Assembly: GCA_044379485.1 (NCBI GenBank)
Contig: JBIPOE010000014.1
Coordinates: forward strand, 1 to 64,000
Source of the DNA: CAMDMI01 sp044379485
Lineage (GTDB): Bacteria; Bacteroidota; Bacteroidia; Cytophagales; Flexibacteraceae
Length of the DNA: 64,000 bases
Direction: 5' to 3'
Shown here one piece after another: positions 40,472-50,276 of this stretch; position 1 is the stretch's first letter, and every line of letters begins with the position of its first letter. The notes beneath the pieces are model-generated. The model worked only from the letters and a program-made list of their open reading frames with translations, was not told where the DNA came from and made no database searches. The position numbers and the translations under genes were made by a program.

Positions 40472-43345
40472 TTATTTATTCAATATTAGTGAAGAAAAAT
40501 AGACTTTATTTTTACTTATAATTTTGCAAGCATGTAAACCATTCTTAAAATTAAAGGAGTGTAAATCAAGGAGAATACTGCCAGCAAAAGTTTGATGTTC
40601 TGTTTGATAAATGGTATTTCCAGAAATATCAAAAATACTTATGCTGACTTTTTCATCCAAAAAATTGGGTAATTGAAATTCACAATAATCTGAAGCTGGA
40701 TTGGGAAATACCTTCATGCTGCCATTTGTTTTAGCAGGCACACTGGATAAAAGCAAGTCAATATACGTGTCAGGAGATTTCCATTTTTTATTGCTGTATA
40801 TCCTATATTCACCTGGTTGAAAGGCAATTGGCGCCGAAACTGAACTTACAACAATACTATCACCAGTAAAAAACTCATACCAAACACCAGTAGAAGTAAA
40901 GTTGGGAACGGCTTGTCTGGAAACCACACTAAAATTCCCCAAAACCACTACATTCCTTGAACTATGACTTAGCACAATTCGCTTAACTATGGCAGAAGTA
41001 CCAACTGTTAACACGACATTTTCGGTTGAAAAAACAGGTTCTAACCGTTTTAATGCAATCAATGATTGGGTTACCTTGTGAAGACTTCGGCGGTTTGTCT
41101 GGTTAAAGTAAAACCATTGAATGGGCTTAAGGCCAGTTCTACAATTTGTATTGATAGAACCATTGTTGATGCAGTAATTGATGGAAAACCCATATCCAAG
41201 TTCACCAAATTGCCAGAGCATTTTTGGACCAGGAATGGTGTAAAAGAAACAAGAGGCCAATTTCACTCTATCCAAACCTGTGGCTGTATCCCTGACATTA
41301 TAACCCAAAGCAGCTTGTGTGTTATTGCCTTCATTAATATTTCTATACATAAGTCTCTCTTCATCATGGCTTTCCATATAGGTTATCAAATTGGGATTTG
41401 ACCAACCTCTGGATTTATAATATCCATAAGAAAGATCCGAATTGCCTGGATACCCCCTGGCGGCTTCTATATAATTGTAGTTTAGATTTCCCCAAAACAT
41501 GTGACCATAATTGGAAAGTTCAGTTTCTTCTGAATTTTCAGCAAAATGTTCCAGAATAGAATACGAACCTGGGGAATAGGACTGCATGTCATCATACAAG
41601 TTTTTCCAGATAGCAATTCTTGTAGGATCGTATAATCCCCAATTGTAAATCTCATTTCCAGAGTCGCAATTGGGTGTGGTACAGGTGTTTTTCTGAGTAA
41701 ATCCTTTCGAAAGGTCCCAACGAAATCCATCAACTTTGTACTCTGTTAACCAATGTTTCATTACCCTATCCACATAATATCTGGTATCAGCACTTTCATG
41801 ATTCATATCATAACCCACATTAAATGAATGTTTTGGCATTGGGTTAATCCATGGATTATTGGCAGCTGGCCTGTTTAAAACCGGATCCCAATACAATTGA
41901 ACCAAAGGAGATTGACCATAACAATGGTTCAAAGCTATATCCAGAACAACGGCAATACCTAAACTGTGGGCTTTATCTATAAATTGTTTGAAAGCAGTTT
42001 CAGATCCATAATATTTATCCAAAGCAAAATGATGGCTCGTATTATAACCCCAACTAAGGTTTCCTTCAAACTCCATAACTGGCATAAGCTGAATGCAATT
42101 GATACCCAATTTAGCCAGATAAGTCAAAGAATCTGAGAGAAAACCAAATGTTTTAGGCACTCCAAAATCTCTAATTAACAGCTCATAAATTACCAGATCT
42201 TTTTTCGCAGGTCTTTGAAAATTCGGATTGGTCCATACAAAACCGGAAGGACCAGTGGTGCAAACTGAAACATTTCCAGTGGTTTTTCCGATTGGATAAG
42301 GCTTTAAATTCGGGTAGTTAATCTGGCTAATATTTTGGTCGTTAAATGGATCAAGAATAATCTTAGAATAAGGATCGGCAATTGAAATTTTACCATCTAC
42401 AAAATATTGATACGAATATGACTTAAGTGGATCGAGGTTTTGAATCAAAATCCACCAAAATTTTCCGTCCGGCGTTTTTTTCATTTGGCTCGCCTCATTT
42501 AAAAGCCAGTTATTAAATTCACCCTTCAAATACACAATATTTTTACCAGGGGCACGTAAACAAAAAACAGCCGAAGTAGAACTCAATTGATTAAAACCAT
42601 CTTCCACGCCAATGGGCAATGCTTCTATTTGAATGGGAGGTCTAACCAAAACTGAAAAAGAATCCACCAAAACCGTATTATTTCCACTTCTAAGTTTCAA
42701 CTTTTTCAAACCAGAAATATTGGTGGGGACATTTCCTGTAACAATTGTATCATTTTGAACCTGGTTTAGAAGTGTATCATTCAGGAAAATCTTCAGGTTG
42801 CTATTAAAATTTGCGGCCCCAACATAGCTGACAACTGTGTTTGCCTCCACTTCTAAACTTTTTAGGAATGGCTCAAAAAACTTAATGGCTGATTGTCCAG
42901 GCTGATAGATTGGCATAAAAATATCTCCTCCCGTTTCCGTCTTTCCTGTTATTGAACCTGTTCGGTTTCGGAAAACAAAGACCAATCTATAGACCGTTGC
43001 ATTTGAAGAAATATTATAAAAATTTACTGGCTTATATTTGATCTGGAACTTATTTCCACCGAGGTTCGTTAGCTTCCACTTACTATTAGATGAACCCCAA
43101 ACTGTGGGCACAGAAGACCAGGTAGCACCATTTGGCCCGGATGTTATAACACCGGAATGAATAAAAATATCGGTACAATCCTTTAGACCTGCATTTCCTT
43201 GAGTGGCGTCATATGTAATAGTTAATGAGTCAGTTACTTTTGGAAACCTGGGTTGAATTTTAACAATTTGAGCAATTGAAAAGGAATTTACCAGGCAGCA
43301 CGAAAGAAGAAAAACTAAGAAAAACGACCACGATTTTAACTGCAT
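40472..43345 (-). CDS. T9SS-secreted alpha-amylase family (GH13) enzyme
   Basis: A 957-residue secreted protein with a signal peptide ending at SFSIA. Two E-set/Ig-like N-terminal domains precede a CBM48-like module (VYLKGEFNNWLLNEASQM, ~275-350). The GH13 barrel holds all conserved regions: VVLDIALNHCYG, DGFRWDLSKGF with nucleophile D544, SILEHFAENSEE with acid/base E599, and ESHDEERLM with D661. The C-terminal ~75 residues are a type A sorting domain (MKVFPNPASDYCEFQL). It hydrolyses alpha-1,4-glucans (starch, glycogen or similar) at the cell surface or outside. A second T9SS protein gene abuts it downstream. No SusC/SusD genes are nearby. Confidence 0.92.
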   Translation of the reverse strand: MQLKSWSFFLVFLLSCCLVNSFSIAQIVKIQPRFPKVTDSLTITYDATQGNAGLKDCTDIFIHSGVITSGPNGATWSSVPTVWGSSNSKWKLTNLGGNKFQIKYKPVNFYNISSNATVYRLVFVFRNRTGSITGKTETGGDIFMPIYQPGQSAIKFFEPFLKSLEVEANTVVSYVGAANFNSNLKIFLNDTLLNQVQNDTIVTGNVPTNISGLKKLKLRSGNNTVLVDSFSVLVRPPIQIEALPIGVEDGFNQLSSTSAVFCLRAPGKNIVYLKGEFNNWLLNEASQMKKTPDGKFWWILIQNLDPLKSYSYQYFVDGKISIADPYSKIILDPFNDQNISQINYPNLKPYPIGKTTGNVSVCTTGPSGFVWTNPNFQRPAKKDLVIYELLIRDFGVPKTFGFLSDSLTYLAKLGINCIQLMPVMEFEGNLSWGYNTSHHFALDKYYGSETAFKQFIDKAHSLGIAVVLDIALNHCYGQSPLVQLYWDPVLNRPAANNPWINPMPKHSFNVGYDMNHESADTRYYVDRVMKHWLTEYKVDGFRWDLSKGFTQKNTCTTPNCDSGNEIYNWGLYDPTRIAIWKNLYDDMQSYSPGSYSILEHFAENSEETELSNYGHMFWGNLNYNYIEAARGYPGNSDLSYGYYKSRGWSNPNLITYMESHDEERLMYRNINEGNNTQAALGYNVRDTATGLDRVKLASCFFYTIPGPKMLWQFGELGYGFSINYCINNGSINTNCRTGLKPIQWFYFNQTNRRSLHKVTQSLIALKRLEPVFSTENVVLTVGTSAIVKRIVLSHSSRNVVVLGNFSVVSRQAVPNFTSTGVWYEFFTGDSIVVSSVSAPIAFQPGEYRIYSNKKWKSPDTYIDLLLSSVPAKTNGSMKVFPNPASDYCEFQLPNFLDEKVSISIFDISGNTIYQTEHQTFAGSILLDLHSFNFKNGLHACKIISKNKVYFSSLILNK

Positions 43346-43592
43346 AAAACAGATTAACGATTAAAGTTTTGTAAAAATAGACCAACAAGAAGGATACTTG
43401 AATGATAATTGAAAAAACCAGAATGGAAATATAGATCGGAATTTAACTAACCTTAAATAAATGAATGATTTTAAAATATTAAGTACCTGTTTAAGAGATA
43501 GTTAAAAGTGAATTATTGCAAAGACCGATTAGATTAAATTGCCTGAAAATCTCAATAATTTTAATGTTTATTTTGCCTTCTGATTTTTAAAG

Positions 43593-44156
43593 ATGAATTT
43601 TCTGAAAACACAAAAACCGATCTGTCTTTTTATTCTGCTAAGTTTTTTGGCTTTTGCTTGTAAAGATGAAAATCCGAAAACAAAACCTTCTGACTATTTT
43701 TCAAATAGTCAGAAGGAGGCATTGTTATCAGAAATAGTATTAAAAAGCGCCAAACTACCAGAATCGGTTGGCACAAAATCAGAAATAGACGCTTATTATC
43801 AAGCCCAAAACAAAGCGTATCAGTGGCACTTTGCTCATGAAAAGAATGGAAATGTTTTCTTTTTTGTTTCAAGACCTGCGCCTTCCTTATATGGAAAGAG
43901 GACAGGAATTGGAGGATTTCTAAAAACCAGCAATCACATCAGCATTTCAGGCTTTAAAGAAGTTTTTCATACCTTTAAAATGAAACCAGATATCTTACTA
44001 AATAAAGGAGCAACACTTTTTGAGAAAATGGTAAATGGAGAGGATTTGTCGGATTACTATCCAAATGCAAACCAAAAAGAAGAGTGGATCGAGTTTCCTG
44101 ATCAATTGAATTATTACGATTCCATAAGCCAATCATGGAAAATGAAAGGCTTTTAA
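43593..44156 (+). CDS. Putative lipoprotein of unknown function
   Basis: A 187-residue protein with a lipoprotein signal (LFILLSFLAFAC, lipobox Cys ~23). The mature part is polar, with a central VFFFVSRPAPSLYGKRTGIGG segment and KPDILLNKGATLFEKMVNGE; I do not recognise a family. The sequence encoding residues ~32-41, just after the lipid-attachment Cys, is a 31-bp perfect palindrome (43686-43716). It stands alone between divergent and convergent neighbours, with AT-rich DNA upstream and a TTATTTTG sequence near the -7 position. Confidence 0.7.
   Translation: MNFLKTQKPICLFILLSFLAFACKDENPKTKPSDYFSNSQKEALLSEIVLKSAKLPESVGTKSEIDAYYQAQNKAYQWHFAHEKNGNVFFFVSRPAPSLYGKRTGIGGFLKTSNHISISGFKEVFHTFKMKPDILLNKGATLFEKMVNGEDLSDYYPNANQKEEWIEFPDQLNYYDSISQSWKMKGF
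43686..43716. repeat. Perfect 14-bp inverted repeat inside a lipoprotein gene
   Basis: CCTTCTGACTATTT (43686-43699) and AAATAGTCAGAAGG (43703-43716) are exact reverse complements separated by TTC. In the mRNA this would form a 14-bp hairpin about 95 nt after the start codon, within the coding sequence (PSDYFSNSQKE). Confidence 0.85.
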
Positions 44157-44158
44157 AT

Positions 44159-46819
44159 TTAGTCTTTTTCGAATTCCAAAATTGAAAGCCGATTTTTAAA
44201 GGCCAATAAAATATGGAAACCAGATTCGCCTTTTCCTTTTTTTACGATATCAATTGGCCTGCCACTTTCTAAAATAGGATGGTTCAAAGTTTGACCTGCT
44301 TCATCAAAAAGAAAGCATTGATTCAAGCCAAAATCGGTAATTGAAAATATTTTATTGCTGGCCCCAAATTGAAACAGCTGAACCAATACATTGTCAGACT
44401 GTGCTTTAAACTCAAAAATCTGCCTGTACCCTTGATCAAAAATTACAATCTTTTTATTTGAAATCCTTGCTATGGCAAATGTCCTTTTTCGCTGATCTAT
44501 CACAAACTGAAAAGTTGTTTCTTTATCTGGTCTGAAAAGCTGTTGTTTTGAACTGGATTCGCCCATAAAGTTGTACTTCTCCATTTGACCCAATTCGGAC
44601 AAAACGTAAATAAATGAAGTTTTTAGTTCCAGCCCTCGTTCAACAAAAATTGGTTGGTTTGTTCTATTGGCCAGCTTTACTGGAAACCCACTTTGCATTT
44701 CCCCTTTTCGGTTGGTTAACATTAGACTTCCTGCTTGATCCAACATCACAATAAAATCCCGTTCACCAATTCTAACATGCTCAGGCGCAAGACTTAAGGG
44801 AACATCATGCTTCCATGGATTCCATGAATCCAAAAACTGCCCTTTTAAATCAGCAGCAAAAACAGAACCATATCTTCCGGAAGCAAAAAACCGGTATTGA
44901 TTTGAATTATCATAATCTATAGCCCTGGCCTGTTGTAAAATCGCATTGCTATCTGGAATCTGAACTGGAAAGCCACTTAGGTTTTTTCCTTTTTGGTCCA
45001 CCAAATACAATGCGCCTTTGGTAGGAAGGAAAATTGACGCCGCTGAAATATTTTTATGCTCTATCCATTGAGGAGTGGACACCCAGGAAGATCCTTGTTC
45101 AATTTTGAATTTAGAACGAAGCCCGGCATCAAATAAATAGGAATTATTCTTAACATCCTGCAGTACCCATAAATTTGATTCTAAGTAATTAGATTCCAAC
45201 CGATAAGGTCCTGAAGAAATACTGGTATCCACAAAAACTCTAGACTTTTCAACCCAATTGTTTAATAAAGCGGATGGAATTTTCCAGTTAACCGTCGCCG
45301 TTAAGGTTGGATCTTCTTCTTCACCATTATCCAAAATTGTAATATCTTTAATGCTTTTCAAAATAGGAAACCATTCTTGAAAGTTCTCCTTAAAAACACC
45401 TGTAGAAGCCTCTAAAAGCAATGGAATTGAGGCATTTACCAAAAATTTAAATCGGACATAACTGGAACTGCTTTTGACTTCAGGATTTTCCAATTGAATT
45501 GGCTTTTTAAAGGCAAGGATACTTCGTTTTAAGGTTGAAAGATCATCTGAAAATACTACAAAATTTTTCTCTCTATAGTAAAACATAGGCAACCAATCCT
45601 GCATCATTTTTCCTCCAATTTTTTTCCCGACTGCAGGATTTGGACAAAGTTTAAGCCATTGATCTCCAATTCTTTCCTGATACTTTCTTTCTGTTGGATA
45701 ATTTGAATTCTGAGCTTCCATCCAACTGTCAAAAAGCCTGGCATCTTTAACCTTAGCTATAAAAACCTGGTTGTATTTTTTCAATCCTTCCCCTTCTATA
45801 AGGGCAATAACAGCTTCATTTTCAAGGCTTTTAGAAACCGTATCTTTTAAAGAAGGACCATTTGTACTTTTGATTGACAATGAAGACCAAAGATCGGACA
45901 ACTTATACTGAAGACTAACTGCTTGATTATCTGGAACAAATCGAAATAGTTCAAAATCCAATTGGGATGCGTGCAAACCCTTTTCCAAAGGATTCTCAAT
46001 TAACAAATAACCATCTGATTGCCATTTGAGTCCGGAAGGGGCCTTAAAAGAAATGGCTATACAATTACCAAGACTTGAAATAAGTTCGAGACCTTTTAAA
46101 TTTTGACCTAAATATTGCCCTACAAATTCTTTTGTTTTTTTCAGATTGATAAACAAACGAACCGGATGTGTAGAAATGCTTACAAAACGGACATCTTTTT
46201 TTAACCTCGTAACAAAATTGGGCTTAAACAGTAATCCAGCCTTTCTAATAACTTCCTCTAATAAAAAGCCGGAAAACGAACCAGAAATAGCACCATCAGA
46301 ACTTGCCAAACTAAAGGTGGTCCCATTCTTTTTAAACTTAATTTCAAATATCTTTTGACTCAGGTATTCCCTCTCAGTAAATTTATATTCAGGGGAAGAA
46401 GAGTAAAACTTTTTTAATATATCAAAAAATACTTTTTGTTCCGCATTTGGAACCGGAACATAAAATATGTATCCAGCATTTTTTCCGGTGATAACATGGG
46501 CTGAAACCCCGATGGTGGCGGATTTGAAATATTGGCTGATTTTTACATTTGACTTTAAAACCTGATTTACAAATTCCAATTCCTGCTGCCATTCGGCAAA
46601 AACCGTTAAATTTGGATTAGAGAACAGTCGTAAACCCTTTTGAGTTCCTTTCAAAACGTCCAAGGGACGATCAACTTCCAGAAACCAACTGGCATGTTCA
46701 GGCACCAAACCAGCAATTGGATCCTTAGGTCTGTTTACAAAGAACCAGATCAAAAAAATTACTGCAAACAGAACTAATATTTGAGCAATTAATGATTTTC
46801 CGGATTTTAAGTTGACCAT
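44159..46819 (-). CDS. Large membrane-anchored envelope protein with C-terminal propeller-like repeats
   Basis: An 886-residue protein with one N-terminal membrane helix (SLIAQILVLFAVIFLIWFFV) and the rest outside the cytoplasm. The N-terminal portion (GLVPEHASWFLEVDRPLDVL) resembles DUF3352-type proteins. The C-terminal ~300 residues contain repeated blades with the phrase SGFPV (GKNLSGFPVQIPDS, GEMQSGFPVKLANR) and AIDYDNSNQYRFFASG, typical of VCBS/PQQ-like propellers. No catalytic motif is seen. It is the third gene of an operon with a DUF1573 protein and a MORN-like protein (9 bp gap). Function unknown, likely envelope structure or assembly. Confidence 0.7.
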   Translation of the reverse strand: MVNLKSGKSLIAQILVLFAVIFLIWFFVNRPKDPIAGLVPEHASWFLEVDRPLDVLKGTQKGLRLFSNPNLTVFAEWQQELEFVNQVLKSNVKISQYFKSATIGVSAHVITGKNAGYIFYVPVPNAEQKVFFDILKKFYSSSPEYKFTEREYLSQKIFEIKFKKNGTTFSLASSDGAISGSFSGFLLEEVIRKAGLLFKPNFVTRLKKDVRFVSISTHPVRLFINLKKTKEFVGQYLGQNLKGLELISSLGNCIAISFKAPSGLKWQSDGYLLIENPLEKGLHASQLDFELFRFVPDNQAVSLQYKLSDLWSSLSIKSTNGPSLKDTVSKSLENEAVIALIEGEGLKKYNQVFIAKVKDARLFDSWMEAQNSNYPTERKYQERIGDQWLKLCPNPAVGKKIGGKMMQDWLPMFYYREKNFVVFSDDLSTLKRSILAFKKPIQLENPEVKSSSSYVRFKFLVNASIPLLLEASTGVFKENFQEWFPILKSIKDITILDNGEEEDPTLTATVNWKIPSALLNNWVEKSRVFVDTSISSGPYRLESNYLESNLWVLQDVKNNSYLFDAGLRSKFKIEQGSSWVSTPQWIEHKNISAASIFLPTKGALYLVDQKGKNLSGFPVQIPDSNAILQQARAIDYDNSNQYRFFASGRYGSVFAADLKGQFLDSWNPWKHDVPLSLAPEHVRIGERDFIVMLDQAGSLMLTNRKGEMQSGFPVKLANRTNQPIFVERGLELKTSFIYVLSELGQMEKYNFMGESSSKQQLFRPDKETTFQFVIDQRKRTFAIARISNKKIVIFDQGYRQIFEFKAQSDNVLVQLFQFGASNKIFSITDFGLNQCFLFDEAGQTLNHPILESGRPIDIVKKGKGESGFHILLAFKNRLSILEFEKD

Positions 46820-46828
46820 TATTGTAAA

Positions 46829-47839
46829 CTAAAATTCTTTGGTTGGGTCAGGATTTCTATCAGCGGGTTTCTTCTTGTCTTCTTTTGCTTTATCATACAC
46901 AACTTTTCCCTTTTCGTCTAATTTAATTAGTGTATAAGGCTTAAAATCCTTCTCGTCCCATGTTTTTTGGTATTGAAGTTGTAGTTTGATCTTTCTCTTG
47001 TTATCATCAAAATATTCAGTCCATTTCCCAACTTTTACATTGTATTCGTATCGTCCATCTGCCAACATATTTCCAGGTTCAGAAAACTTACAATAGTCAC
47101 CATGCCTATCGCCATTTTTTGCGGGAATAACCTCTTTTATTTTTGTTTTATCAGCATCAAAATATGAAAAAACAGATTCTTTAGGATGGCCTTTGTAATA
47201 TTTTTCTTTCTCGGTAAGAATCATCTCCTCTCCTACCAACTTTTCGTACATCCATCGACCATGCTTCGAACCAAAATAAAAAATACCCTCCTCTTCCACC
47301 TTTCCGTCCGTTAACTTTTTATAGGGACCATGCATAATTTTAGCAAACAATTTATCCCTGGGATTTATGGTTCCAACAAATATTTTCTTTTTCAAGCGAT
47401 GATACCAATAAACATCACGAACAAATGGTTGGATTTCCTGATCCTTTTTTAGAAAGTAAAAAAGCTCTACAGTCGTTTTCCTTCCAGTCATTTTTTTGAT
47501 AAATGCCTTTTTGGTCATCGCCCCATAAAACATTCTTTTTTTAACCCGTTTTTTTCTAACCTCACGTTTATCAGATGCAGCAGAGTCACCAAAAACCAAT
47601 GGCTTTGCATCCTCACCATCGTCCAGAGTTCTACTTCGAATCCTTTCTTCTAAATTTTCCTTACCTCCTAAAACGCCTTTTTGTTCTGGTTTCTTTTTAA
47701 ACCAATCTTTCCAAAACTGCGCATTTGATTTATTTTGAGATAGTAAAGAAAATCCTATAACAAGCAAAAGCCCAACCCTTCTGGTGAAAGGTTGAGCTTT
47801 AAAATTGTATAGCCAAATGGCTAAATTTTTAAGATTCAA
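46829..47839 (-). CDS. Secreted protein with MORN-like repeats
   Basis: A 336-residue protein with an N-terminal signal-type helix (VGLLLVIGFSLLSQNKSNAQF). A basic segment (KREVRKKRVKKRMFYG) is followed by several MORN-like units: HGPYKKLTDGKVEEEGIFYF, GSKHGRWMYEKL, GDRHGDYCKF and GRYEYNVKVGKWTEYFDD. The tail is Lys/Asp/Pro rich. Such repeats (as in YwqK-like proteins) are structural; no enzyme is implied. It lies between the DUF1573 gene (12 bp upstream) and the large propeller protein (9 bp downstream), so the three are cotranscribed. Confidence 0.7.
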   Translation of the reverse strand: MNLKNLAIWLYNFKAQPFTRRVGLLLVIGFSLLSQNKSNAQFWKDWFKKKPEQKGVLGGKENLEERIRSRTLDDGEDAKPLVFGDSAASDKREVRKKRVKKRMFYGAMTKKAFIKKMTGRKTTVELFYFLKKDQEIQPFVRDVYWYHRLKKKIFVGTINPRDKLFAKIMHGPYKKLTDGKVEEEGIFYFGSKHGRWMYEKLVGEEMILTEKEKYYKGHPKESVFSYFDADKTKIKEVIPAKNGDRHGDYCKFSEPGNMLADGRYEYNVKVGKWTEYFDDNKRKIKLQLQYQKTWDEKDFKPYTLIKLDEKGKVVYDKAKEDKKKPADRNPDPTKEF

Positions 47840-47851
47840 AAAAGAATATGC

Positions 47852-48622
47852 TTATTTAAACGTGTTCGCACCTGCGCCTTCTTTCATATTGCTTGGGGTA
47901 AAACCTTCAATGGCCTCACCTTCAAGATAAATTCGGAAACTAGGTGTGTTGACGTCAGAGGATGAAATTGAAACTTCTTCCTTAAAAGATCCTTTCATTT
48001 TAGGTGAAATGGTTATTTCCAAAATGCCTGTTTCACCAGATTTAATAGAGCCTTTATTCAAATTAAATGTTGTGCATCCACAAGGGCTTGTCACATTGTC
48101 AATTTCCAAAGGACTAATTCCGGTATTTCTGATTTTCACTTTAGCAGTTCCTTTTTGGTTAACCTCTAGTTTGCCTATAGGATAACTACTTTTCTCAATA
48201 ACCATTTTGGCAGAATTTTTCTTCTGCTCTTCTGTGTAAACTTTGTCTTCTTTTTTAACTACGTTTCCTTTAATGAAAATAGTTTTGGAACCATTTCCAG
48301 CATTTGAGGTAACAGTCAAAGACTTATTAAATTGACCAGGCCGACCGGATGAATTAAATGTTGCCTTAATAATCCCTGTTTTTCCAGGCATGATGGCCTC
48401 CTTTGTCCAATGTGGAGAGGTACAACCGCATGAAGCCTGAACATTGTTGATAATGAGAGGTTGATTGCCAGTATTAGAAATACTAAACTCATGGCTGGCC
48501 ATTTTGCCTTCAATTACTTCACCAAAATCAAAGTTTTCGGTTTCAAATTTAATGGCAGGTTGTGCTACCGCTATTCCACTTAGGGCCAGGGTGCAGATGA
48601 AAGAAAATAAAATGTTTTTCAT
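47852..48622 (-). CDS. DUF1573 domain-containing secreted protein
   Basis: A secreted protein of 256 residues from ATG 48622 (MKNILFSFICTLALSGIAVA signal; three codons further upstream are in frame but less signal-like). It contains two DUF1573 Ig-like domains: KFETENFDFGEVIEG with NVQASCGCTSPHW, and a second with NVTSPCGCTTFNL. The CGCT motif in each domain is the family hallmark. These proteins are abundant in Bacteroidota and belong to the ASPM-SPD-2-Hydin-like Ig group; function is unknown. It is the first gene of a three-gene envelope operon and is divergent from a lactonase-like gene. Confidence 0.85.
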   Translation of the reverse strand: MKNILFSFICTLALSGIAVAQPAIKFETENFDFGEVIEGKMASHEFSISNTGNQPLIINNVQASCGCTSPHWTKEAIMPGKTGIIKATFNSSGRPGQFNKSLTVTSNAGNGSKTIFIKGNVVKKEDKVYTEEQKKNSAKMVIEKSSYPIGKLEVNQKGTAKVKIRNTGISPLEIDNVTSPCGCTTFNLNKGSIKSGETGILEITISPKMKGSFKEEVSISSSDVNTPSFRIYLEGEAIEGFTPSNMKEGAGANTFK

Positions 48623-48679
48623 TAGAATCATTCAGATTTGAGGTGCAAAAATAACATTTTGCAAACAACAATACGAATC

Positions 48680-49702
48680 ATGGAAAAATCAATAACGATT
48701 AGCAATTCAATAAATTCATTAACAATATTTAATAATTGGAAAATAAATCAGTTCACCTTTTCTTGTTTAGGATTTATTCTATTGTCAATCAACGTTTTAG
48801 CCCAGAATTCAAAAATGAAAACATATACCGCAACCTTAATTTTAGAACCAAACTGCCAATTGGGCGAAGGTGCATTTTGGGATTCTGGTAGAAAAAAACT
48901 TTGGTTCGTGGACATTGAAAAGGGATTTGTTCATCAATTCGACCCAGAAACCAGGGAACATTTTTCATTTCCGACCGGCCAAAGGATTGGAACTTTGGTG
49001 CCTTCACAGCTTGAGGAAAAACTAATTTTAGGCTTGCAAGACGGTATTTATTCCGGCGATTTTTCAGGTAAAACAATTACAAAATTGTCCACTATTAAAG
49101 AACTTGGCTCGAATCAAAGGCTCAACGACGGAAAATGTGATCCTAATGGCAGATTATGGGTTGGTGGCCTAAACATGGATAAGGTTAGCAAGGCCTCGCA
49201 TCTTTTTATGATAGAAAAAAACGGAAGGTCTAAAGTCAAAATTAATTCGGTTTCCATAAGCAATGGGATAGTTTGGAGCAAATCCGGCCACAAAATGTTT
49301 TATATTGATACCCCAACAAGAACTGTTAAATCATTTGATTTTGAAATAGAAACTGGTGAAATTTCAAATCCAAAAGTATTAATCCATACTCCCGATACGC
49401 TTGGCTGGCCAGATGGAATGGCGATAGATGAAAATGACAATTTATTTATTGGAATGTGGGGTGGAAGCTGTGTGAGTATTTGGTCCTCATTTGATGGAAA
49501 ATATCTCGGTAAAATTTTGGTAGCCGCTAAAAATGTAACCTCATGTTCTTTTGGAGGAAAGGAACGAAAAACGCTTTTTATCACTTCTGCCCGACAAGGG
49601 CTTTCTAAAGAGGACTTAGAGAAGTACCCGCTTTCAGGTCAATTATTTCAAGCTCAGGTTGAAATTGCTGGACCACAAATGGCCTATTGGAAATCAAAAT
49701 AA
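48680..49702 (+). CDS. SMP-30/gluconolactonase-like protein
   Basis: A six-bladed propeller of the SMP-30/LRE family. Metal-site segments are visible: CQLGEGAFWDSGRKKLWFVD with the first Glu ligand, RLNDGKCDPNGRLWVGG, ISNGIVWSKSGHKMFYIDT with the Asn ligand, and WPDGMAIDENDNLFIGMWGG with the Asp ligand. The family hydrolyses sugar lactones with Ca, Zn or Mn. I use ATG 48680, giving ~340 residues with a hydrophobic segment FTFSCLGFILLSINVLAQ that looks like a signal sequence after an unusually long N-terminus; a later ATG before KTYTATLIL would give a cytoplasmic protein. A Dabb protein follows 36 bp downstream. Confidence 0.82.
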   Translation: MEKSITISNSINSLTIFNNWKINQFTFSCLGFILLSINVLAQNSKMKTYTATLILEPNCQLGEGAFWDSGRKKLWFVDIEKGFVHQFDPETREHFSFPTGQRIGTLVPSQLEEKLILGLQDGIYSGDFSGKTITKLSTIKELGSNQRLNDGKCDPNGRLWVGGLNMDKVSKASHLFMIEKNGRSKVKINSVSISNGIVWSKSGHKMFYIDTPTRTVKSFDFEIETGEISNPKVLIHTPDTLGWPDGMAIDENDNLFIGMWGGSCVSIWSSFDGKYLGKILVAAKNVTSCSFGGKERKTLFITSARQGLSKEDLEKYPLSGQLFQAQVEIAGPQMAYWKSK

Positions 49703-49738
49703 ATAAAACTCCCTTATAAAATTAACAAGTCAAATTTT

Positions 49739-50146
49739 ATGATTAATACAAATTATTTCATTCATATTCAGAAGTTTATATTCCTCTTTTTTTTAATTTC
49801 CTTACTTGTTGGCATATTTCCAGACAAGGCGTTTGGGCAAAAACAAGTCACACATTTGGTTCTATTTAAATTAAAACCAGGCATTTTAAAAACTAATGAA
49901 AAATATAAAGAAGCAATAATCAAACTAAAGGAATTGCCCAGGAAAATTTCTGATTTTGAAGACTTTAGTATGGGCGAAAACTTCTCTCAAAGACCAATCG
50001 CTTATGATTTTGGTTTATATGTTGTTTTTCCTTCCAGAAAGAAACTGCAAAATTACTTAACACATCCAGCCCATGTTGAGGCAGTTGAAGCCTGGAAAGA
50101 AATTGCAGACTGGAACATTGTTGACTATGAGGATTTTGAGGATTAA
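49739..50146 (+). CDS. Secreted Dabb (stress-responsive alpha/beta barrel) protein
   Basis: A 135-residue protein with an N-terminal hydrophobic segment (FIFLFFLISLLVGIFPDKAFG) followed by a Dabb domain: THLVLFKLKPG, RPIAYDFGLYVVFPSRKKLQ and THPAHVEAVEAWKE. The domain is a dimeric ferredoxin-like fold; the family has no single known activity. It probably shares an operon with the SMP-30-like gene 36 bp upstream. Downstream begins a noncoding region with a tandem array. Confidence 0.82.
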   Translation: MINTNYFIHIQKFIFLFFLISLLVGIFPDKAFGQKQVTHLVLFKLKPGILKTNEKYKEAIIKLKELPRKISDFEDFSMGENFSQRPIAYDFGLYVVFPSRKKLQNYLTHPAHVEAVEAWKEIADWNIVDYEDFED

Positions 50147-50276
50147 TTTTTTGAAAAGGATTGGGAATTTAACATAGGATTTTTGGTTTCTTTAACTCCT
50201 ATAGATCAAAAAATGAAAAGGCAAATCCGATTGAAAAGATAAATCTTGGATCCTTTTTCGCAGAATCTCATACTTA

